Assembly (NCBI GenBank): GCA_003952965.2
Contig: CM025851.1
Span: 23,401,729-23,465,728 of the forward strand
DNA: 64,000 nucleotides
From: Morella rubra
Taxonomy: Eukaryota > Streptophyta > Magnoliopsida > Fagales > Myricaceae
Direction of reading: 5' to 3'
The translations under genes were made by a program, and so were the position numbers. Positions 56,501 to 64,000 of this stretch are shown here, one piece after another (position 1 is the stretch's first letter; each line of letters starts with the position of its first letter). The notes beneath the pieces were generated by a model, which ran no database searches, was not told the origin of the DNA, and saw only the letters and a program-made list of their open reading frames with translations.

Positions 56501-59004
56501 CTCTCTTTGTGGCTTGTTTTAGCTAGAATTTGCTTCTTTCCACAAGATCAGGAAGAACGATTTTCTAATTTGTTTAAGTTTCTCTAGCGTTTTAAATTCG
56601 GTCAGATCTTACTAATTTGTTCCTGCATTTTCTTAGTCATGAGAAGATATTTGAAAGATAAGAAAAAGAAAAAGAAAAATTGCAGAAAAGAGAAAAGATG
56701 AAGCAGAAAATATAATAAGCTTAACATGCATGGTTTAACCTTAGAAGAGATTGTATTTTGATTATGGTGATTGAATTGGTAGCAGGCGTTACAAGAAGGT
56801 AACTGCAGAAAACTAATTACGTAAACAAATAAGACAAAATATCAGATCACTTTTAATCTATAGTAGTACTAACACATAACTAAGGTAATTACTTGCTTAA
56901 ATCATAATTCACCTTTTTCCAAGCTGTTTAGTTACGTAGAGCTTTTATGTATAAATATAAACGAGGGCCTGCATGCATGCATGCATGCCAGCTGCACTAG
57001 AACTTCTAGCGTCTTCTCCTGAAAACCAACTTCTGCTAAATGAGTACTGTCAGGGGATCCACATTGATGTTCACTACCAGACAATAACATGAGCTAGCCA
57101 GACAAATGTGAATCGAATGGCTTGGTCCCTGTCGTTGTTGCGTATTTCGCAGCCCAAATTTAGTAAACAATTCATCTAATATTCTTCTAAAGTTGGTACT
57201 ATATAAAACTAATACGAATAATAAGCATGTGTTCTTAAACATTTCTTTTCCTTGTGTTCTTTTCTCCTTTCCAACATTATTTTAGAAAATGTGGCCCTGC
57301 CTTAAATTCTTCCTCTCATGATGTCTTACGGGTAGGACGTCATTAACGAAAGGCAAGATTGTGATCCAAGCGATTCAGGAAAATCCAAACAATAAATCAT
57401 TAAAAATGGATCGAAAGCTACTGAAGAGGGTTTTATAATCACGTACATACAAATTGTACATTCCAAAATTAGGATCGTCACTTGACCAAATTAAATGACC
57501 AATCGATGTGAAACACATGTATTAAAGAGGGCTGAACTTTTTTATTGAATTAGATGCAATAAGAGGAAAGCGTATCACTTTTGAGGGCCAGAGGATTGAA
57601 TTATTCGAAACAACATAAATTTAATCCTACCGGCCTGTTGTCATGCACTGAGCATCTATGAAAGCTTTACATATTATCAATCCGTAGGGAATCTTCTCTC
57701 AATTAAAATTTCTTTGTCCCTGTCCCCTCTGAAAATAGTATCGGAATTGATGGCAATGAAAATGAAAGAAGTCAGTACGTATTTCCCTGATGATAATCAC
57801 TTTTGTGAAAGCAGCTTTGACAGCATTCTTTCAGACGCCTTTTACGTCTCATAAAACGTCGATACGCAGGGTTAAAACTTTCCTAATAGCTGGTATCGAA
57901 ATCCACAAACAAGGGATCTGCTCCTTCCAATAGATGGGAACCAAACTTACGCACCGAAAAGACCAGCACTAGCGTAACGCAAGAAAAAACACCAAACAAA
58001 GAAAAAGATCAGGAATAGAAGGATTTAAGATCATGTTTTATTTTTCAGTCCCAATTTGATCGCTTAAATTTCGATTGAACAACATTCTTATATATCATTC
58101 ACTCACAATAAAGCAGCACCAGCTTTTTTGGATAAAATTATAGCAGAGCTCATGACTCCACTGAGATTTAAAGGAGATATGCTGCCTATACTTATATCAA
58201 GTCATTTTAATAATGAGATCGATAGAAACCAGAAACTAGGAAGTATTTGCTCTCTAGACAAACTCCTTGCTAGTTGTTGCATGGGGCCCTTGGTCATTAC
58301 ATGCATTGACCTATTTTATTAGAAGAGACAGAAAAATGCAACGTATTTGACCTAAAAATTCCAAACAAAATACTAGTTTTGTTTAGTTTGAGCAATTAGA
58401 TCTTGGGCTTCATATATAGTAGAAAGTACTATTACGAAGAAAAGTTACAAGGTTGTTTTCATCGATTCTTTTCCATAACTCCGCTTGCTTATCCGTGCTT
58501 AGTGTGAAAAAAATTTTGTTTATTCTATTCCGAATTTACGTGTTCAGTCAAGGTTACCTAATGATGAATGCGTGATGACAATCTTGCTGGCGTAAGCATT
58601 TTGTCAGGACTTCAGCTATAACAACAGAAATCAAACTAAATCTCATGCACGAAAAGCCTAAAGAACACGCAATGCACGTCTAAAGGTGGCGACAAAGCCA
58701 TTATTTGTTTGTTGTCTTGTCTGATGCCATCACAGTCTTGTGCAGGCGTCCAACAATAATAATTAGTAGCTTTGAACTCTTCAAAGGGAAAAACGTACCA
58801 CTGTGGATTTAGCTTGGAACTCATGTCTGATGGCTTACCCGCCATGAACATCTTAATTTATAGTTTGAAATTTAAGTATCTTTAACTACAAGTTTCAATA
58901 ATGCAGTATGTACCGAGCGCGTTACTATTATTTCTGTTAGGTTTAGTGACGGACACAAGGCAATTCTAGTGATCGATGCATTTGCTGTTGTATTAATTAT
59001 AAGA
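53596..59004. other. No recognisable gene
   Basis: AT-rich DNA without exon-like stretches I can recognise. Simple features are an (AG)n run at 55468-55482 and a GCATGC repeat (RY-like) at 56971-56989. This could be intergenic DNA or the distal upstream region of a host gene. Confidence 0.5.
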
Positions 59005-59240
59005 GATAAATGCAAAATCAGTTTCTATAGTGCATGTACACGTAAATCGAATTAGTCCACGTGATAATAAAATAATATATAAAATTAGTCCTCTTAATTC
59101 CACTTTGGTTTGCTGTTGGTCCTTCGTCAATGAATAATTTTATGTTTTTCTAAGATCAGAAGATTTATTTTATGTTTTTGTTATCACAAGGACTAATTCA
59201 ATTTTCACGTATATCATAGGGACTAATTTTATATTTATCC
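59005..59240. mobile_element. Foldback MITE
   Basis: Left arm 'ataaatgcaaaatcagtt' ... 'cgaattagtcc' and right arm (other strand) 'ataaatataaaattagtc' ... 'tgaattagtcc' pair over about 60-70 bases with several mismatches. It is non-coding. No target duplication is clear, so the superfamily is undetermined. Confidence 0.55.
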
Positions 59241-62200
59241 CAAATTTTAAATCCTGCAGTATGTTACACATGATGGCAATATTGTACGTCCTTAACCAGA
59301 CACAAGCGAAAAAAGAGAACATGTATAAAATCTCGTCCAGATGACACTTCCGAACAAGGGTGGAGATCAATCGCGCTATGGTATTCATAAACACTATGTT
59401 TATTCTTGGGCAAGACTTACGCCCGATCAGAAATGCGGCCAAAAACTGTTCAACTTTATAGTCTGCCGCTCCTGACTACTATTCACCTATATATATTGGT
59501 AACGGACTGCAGTGACACGTGCAGACACCAATGGATACGTAGAAAAGAATGGGAACATGAAATGTTTGGTGGTTGTAACGACTGTATCCAAATTGATCTT
59601 GAAGTCGTTCTTCGATTTCAATTGCCTTCTGGTCGAGGAAATCCATGCTACATTATATATATATAGTTTTCTTGAGTCAAATGCCATTACTAATCGGAGT
59701 ACTCTGGAAATATCTATAATAATCCCCTGCATGACTAACTATATAGAGTCATGAGATACATACATACATATATATTTATCATTCCAACTTTACTTGAATT
59801 CACGTTTTCGTCGTACTAGCTTTATGATAATCATATATACATGTCCTGTATGTATTCATAATTTATATAGTTTATTTTTATAAATATATTTTATTCAAGA
59901 AACATGTTTTGATGTAGTACTAAATAAATACGGAAAGTTATAATAGTTTATATTAAAAACACATTCACTTGATATAGGTTTTACATTATAAATAAGCTTA
60001 CCCATGCCAACAGAGCATCTTTTAGTTTTCAATATTTTACTTTATACTAAAAACAAGAGTTAGTTGTGTGCAGCACAAGTGCAGATGAAAAAGGAAAATT
60101 ATGATCAATGTCATGAGCCTCGCGCGACCTGACTGAAAGAAAAATTAGGTAGTAAATCTTATATCTTAAACAATCGGTATCCAGATTCCCTTCTTAGCAG
60201 GTAACTAGAATATTTCCTTCTCGAAGGAAGGAAAATTAAGTTTCGTCTTTCCTTTAGTTAACTGATCAGTGGAGTAGTCAAATTAACCTAGCTATGTACC
60301 TAAAAATTGGGTGTCTCTGCGAAAGCAGGGACGTTAACGTGATTGGTGTTTTGTCGTTATCATGAAGCAGACAAGATTGTTTGCTGACGGAAATGCAGGT
60401 ACAAAGGAAAAGAAAATAGAACCTATATATGTGATAGGAGCTATATATAATATATATTGGGTTTTGGTAAAACAGAATGTGAACATCCGAGATGGAAAAC
60501 TGGATAGAGAAAGAGTGAAAATTAAGATCCAAAACAATTAAAAAGACGAAAAAGTATAATTGCTTATAGAAGAAAAAGTATTGCTATACTATCATTAAAA
60601 ATATAAAATAGTTAATTAAATTTACTTATATTTTTTTTATTTTGTGTAGTTCCTGATGGGAAATTTTGTAAGATCGGGACAAATTTTGTGCAATTTGACA
60701 TATTTAGCCAAGCATATCGTGTCAAATTGTTGTCGCAGTGTATTTTACTGAGTACTTAATTACCTAAGAGCAAGATTTATTATAGTCTAACCCAAACGAA
60801 AAAATAATAAAAAGAAGATTAATTAATATATATATCTTAGAAACTGGATTATCAAGATTAATTATATTATATTTAAATACAAAATATTTAGATACTAGTT
60901 AAAAAATATTTCTCTAATAAATTATATTATATTATATTAAAATAGTTATATTGATTATCAAAGTCTTGTATTCAAGATTTGTTAATATATTATTTTTGAT
61001 TGATAATAATAATGCTATCTATTTAATCTTTTTCTTGTCATAATTCATTCGAGATAAGATTTTATTTATTTTAATTTTGCATATTTTTTTTACTGAAGGA
61101 ACATTATAGAATAATCTCCTTAATTGGGCTTATTTTAAGTGTGTACAGCATTCTTTTTAGACAAGATAACCGCATGAAATAAAGCCTAAATATATTTTTT
61201 GTCCTTGTGTTTTACAGTTTTTAAAACGACTCCTTGGGTTTTAAATTGAAGAAATTGGTTCTTAAATTTGCCTCCCTTTAAATAATCTGCAGTACTTCTC
61301 TCAAAAATAATCCGTGAAGTCCCCTAACGTCAAGAGACGCCAGGTCAGCATACTGTCTAATCAGATGCCACGTCAATGCCTCGTGTTCAATTATTGTATG
61401 AAATACTATTAAAGAAGCTACAATAAATTAATTTTAATATAAAGTACTAATAAATAATTCTAAATCGATTAAAACTTTTAAAATGTTGAAATAACCCAAA
61501 ACTTTGAAGAAGAAAAAATTTAAAAGCAAACTTTTGAATGGAAAAGTATTTGAAAACAGTTATGATTTAAATAGAAAACATTTAAAAAAAAAAAACGACC
61601 AGATGACTACGAGTCACACCCACCACATGGGAGGTGGCCTCCACCACTTTGCCAACCCGTTTCTCGCCATCCTATATACACCCATTTATTATTCGTATTT
61701 TTAGGCTTAATTAATTCATTAGTCCTAGAGTATAACCGGATCTCAAATTATTATAATTAGTCCACCCATTTGCCAGGTTCCTCCGCATGCTATTTTACTA
61801 TTGTTATTTTTTAAAATTTGAAAAGGAACGAAAAATTAATAATAATAATAATAATAATAAAATAACCCCACAATATTGGGGTGATAGCAGGAGCCAGTAA
61901 TTTTTTCTTGACTGGCAAATTTAAGATAGTACAAAAATTACAAGCAGTAGTCAAATAATATTTGAAAACACACATATTGACATAAAAAAGTACAATTTAA
62001 TTTCTATATAACAAGAAACACAATACTAATAATATTGTTATTCACAGGTATAGGATGTAATTTCATCATATAAAAACCAAAGATATAAATTTGTTTTTTG
62101 TGCAAAGGTGTAGACATGAAGGCCGATCAAAAAAAAAAATGAATGAATGAATATTATATTGGTGAGAACAAAAATGATATTACATTATTGGATGAGAGCA

Positions 62201-62640
62201 ACATTTTTTTTTTCATATATAGCTCACTGTTTGGGAAGTCCTATACAAGTACGTATGTAGAGAATGCACAACAATTTTGCCCAAAAGAAATGTTAAGCGA
62301 GTTTGAGTTATCAGAAAAATTTGGATTTGTTGATTCAGCAAAAAGGTGAATAAAAATCTAAAAAATACACATGTGATTATATTATTTGTGAGAATTTCGC
62401 CATTTATTATTAACTGTCATTTTTATTTTTCAAAAGTTGGTGTTAGCTTGAAAAAATATGAAATACTCATACTATCATTTAAGTGAGATTTAAAATAGTT
62501 CGAGATCCCCAAAACACAATATTCTTCCATGGAATTTAAAAGTAAAGATAAAAATCCTATTTATTCTTTTACTTTGGTTTAAAAGGTTCCGATCTAGAGA
62601 TTTTGGAAACTGGAGTCATGTAATTTGTATGGAAATATTT
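59241..62640. other. No recognisable gene
   Basis: Very AT-rich. 61180-61390 resembles one arm of a 'ttttgtccttgtgtttta' type MITE without a convincing partner. Several short frames (for example 59406-59666, 62143-62349) match nothing I know. Confidence 0.45.
61836..61862. repeat. (TAA)n microsatellite
   Basis: About eight AAT/TAA trinucleotides in a row. Confidence 0.9.
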
Positions 62641-62644
62641 GGGG

Positions 62645-64000
62645 TGCGAGAGAGGCGCCCAGGGGGGGGTGCAGAATGTAATTTTAACAGAAATGTTTCT
62701 GTTTTGGTGGCCAGAATGTCAATTCAAAGAGAAATTTATAAATTTTTTGTTTGTCATCTATTGTTATTTTTATAAATTTTTTTGTGATTTTACCTTGTTT
62801 AAGTATTATTATTTTATATACTAATTGGACACATGGCATTGCTGCATAGTAAAAATTTTCAATCAAAGGTCCCGCAAAAGGTTTTATGTCATTTTCCCTC
62901 GAATCCGAGATTGCAATAGTTGTATACATCACGACAAACAACATTAGATATGTGGTGGCACGAGGACAAGCTATTGGTCAAAGATGGAGTTATGAGGCGT
63001 CTTGTGTAGTCGGTAGGTTCAAGTTCAATACGAGGTCAAGGCTCATGGGTTCGTCATTCTAACGAAGAACGAACATATATAGTAAGGATTCTGATTGGTT
63101 GTAGGGTGGGTGGGGGGGGGGGGGGGGGGTGAGGTGCAGAATGTAATTTTAATAGAAATGTTTCTGTTTTGGTGGCCAGAATGTCAATTCATAGAGAAAT
63201 TTATAAATTTTTAGTTTGTCATCTATTTTTATTTTTATAAATTTTTTTGTGATTTTACCTTGTTTTAGTATTATTATTTTATATACTAATTGGACACAAG
63301 GCATTGCTACACAGTAAAAATTTTCAATCAAAGGTCACGCAAAAGGTTTTATGTCATTTTCCCTCGAATCCGAGATTGCAATAGTTGTATACATCACGAC
63401 AAACAACATTAGATATGTGGTGGAACGAGGACAAGCTATTGGTCAAAGATGGGGTTATGAGGCGTCTTGTGTAGTCGGTAGGTTCAAGTTCAATACGAGG
63501 TCAAGGCTCATGGGTTCGTCATTCTAACGAAGAACGAACATATATAGTAAGGATTCTGATTGGTTGTAGGGTGGGTGGGGGGGGGGGGGTGAGGTGCAGA
63601 AGGTAATTTTAACAGAAATGTTTCCGTTTTGGTGGCCAGAAAGTCAATTCATAGAGAAATTTATAAATTTTTAGTTTGACATCTATTGTTATTTTTATAA
63701 ATTTTTTTGTGATTTTACCTTGTTTTAGTATTATTATTTTATATACTAATTAGACACATGGCATTGCTGCATAGTAAAAATTTTCAATCAAAGGTCCCGC
63801 AAAAGGTTTTATGTCATTTTCCCTCGAATCCGAGATTGCAATAGTTGTATACATCACGACAAACAACATTAGATATGTGGTGGCACGAGGACAAGCTATT
63901 GGTCAAAGATGGTTATGAGGCGTCTTGTGTAGTCGGTAGGTTCAAGTTCAATACGAGGTCAAGGCTCATGGGTTCATCATTCTAACGAAGAACGAACATA
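62645..64000. repeat. Tandem array of ~460-bp units containing a TNP2 fragment
   Basis: Three units, with equivalent points at 62671, 63136 and 63596 (periods 465 and 460). The last is cut by the window end. Each unit carries a poly-G tract (8, 18 and 13 G), 'ttctgttttggtggccaga'-type sequence (the third has 'ttccg'), and a segment translating to 'KVLCHFPSNPRLQ' ... 'TLDMWWHEDK'. That segment matches TNP2 of the CACTA at 30940-31020 ('VLRHFPLIPRLKRL', 'IDMRWHKEK'). Units are about 97% alike by eye. Frames crossing the units are not genes. Confidence 0.85.

Noticed and set aside
62639..63331. Open frames on both strands in the terminal array
   Set aside because: They recur once per tandem unit and follow repeat boundaries, so they are repeat artefacts.

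Overview
The window is nuclear DNA of a flowering plant, most likely a dicot. It is AT-rich and intron-containing and is dominated by nested plant transposons: Ty1-copia, Ty3-gypsy, LINE, CACTA, hAT and Mutator-like elements. The only host coding sequences I can recognise are the last exon of a NAC transcription factor of the NST1/SND1 secondary-wall type (25000-25677, +) and one isolated exon resembling RNA polymerase III subunit RPC9/RPC17 (19355-19507, -). I see no bacterial-type operon, CRISPR array, rRNA or tRNA gene. The species cannot be named from the sequence.

Layout, left part. 195-690 is a diverged second copy of the DNA downstream of the NAC exon (26150-26653). 902-1400 is an inverted CACTA end. 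1677-3433 is a tandem pair of LTR-like repeats, and 3725-4375 is a minus-strand gypsy leader/gag piece. 5064-15337 is a foldback Mutator-like element with a 9-bp target duplication (AAAAGATTA). Its right inverted repeat was later split by a 9.7-kb Ty1-copia element (5606-15322, 5-bp duplication GGGTG). The copia has a Sirevirus-like layout: gag, protease, integrase, RT and RNase H, then an extra ORF with the plant 'putative transposon protein' (Transposase_32) domain.

Middle part. 15.3-25.0 kb holds hAT fragments, the RPC9-like exon, CACTA ends and a gypsy LTR, leading to the NAC exon. A nearly complete 10.8-kb CACTA element lies at 26654-37485. Its ends are CACTACT and AGTG, its target duplication is CAT, and its uninserted site is visible in the paralogous flank near position 652. 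Its inventory is a Transposase_32 ORF, a TNP2 transposase gene broken by frameshifts and a tandem duplication, a Transposase_24 gene, and dense CGATCGATCG subterminal arrays.

Right part. 37.5-40.0 kb is a LINE/gypsy mosaic. A second, more decayed CACTA (about 40610-52914) has the same gene order but has lost the TNP2 catalytic domain. It carries a cargo-bearing Mutator-like element (43291-45203) and a 2.45-kb solo LTR (48578-51028). 53.0-53.6 kb is another CACTA end. 53.6-62.6 kb has no recognisable gene. The window ends in a tandem array of units of about 460 bp that contain a TNP2 fragment and a variable poly-G tract.

Almost every element gene is broken, many by single-base indels. Some of these could be consensus errors. 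The most interesting observations are a pairing-conserved hairpin upstream of TNP2 in both CACTAs, Transposase_32 genes shared between a retrotransposon and CACTA elements, a 'shredded' tandem duplication inside TNP2, and palindrome arrays in the copia LTR and its internal spacer.
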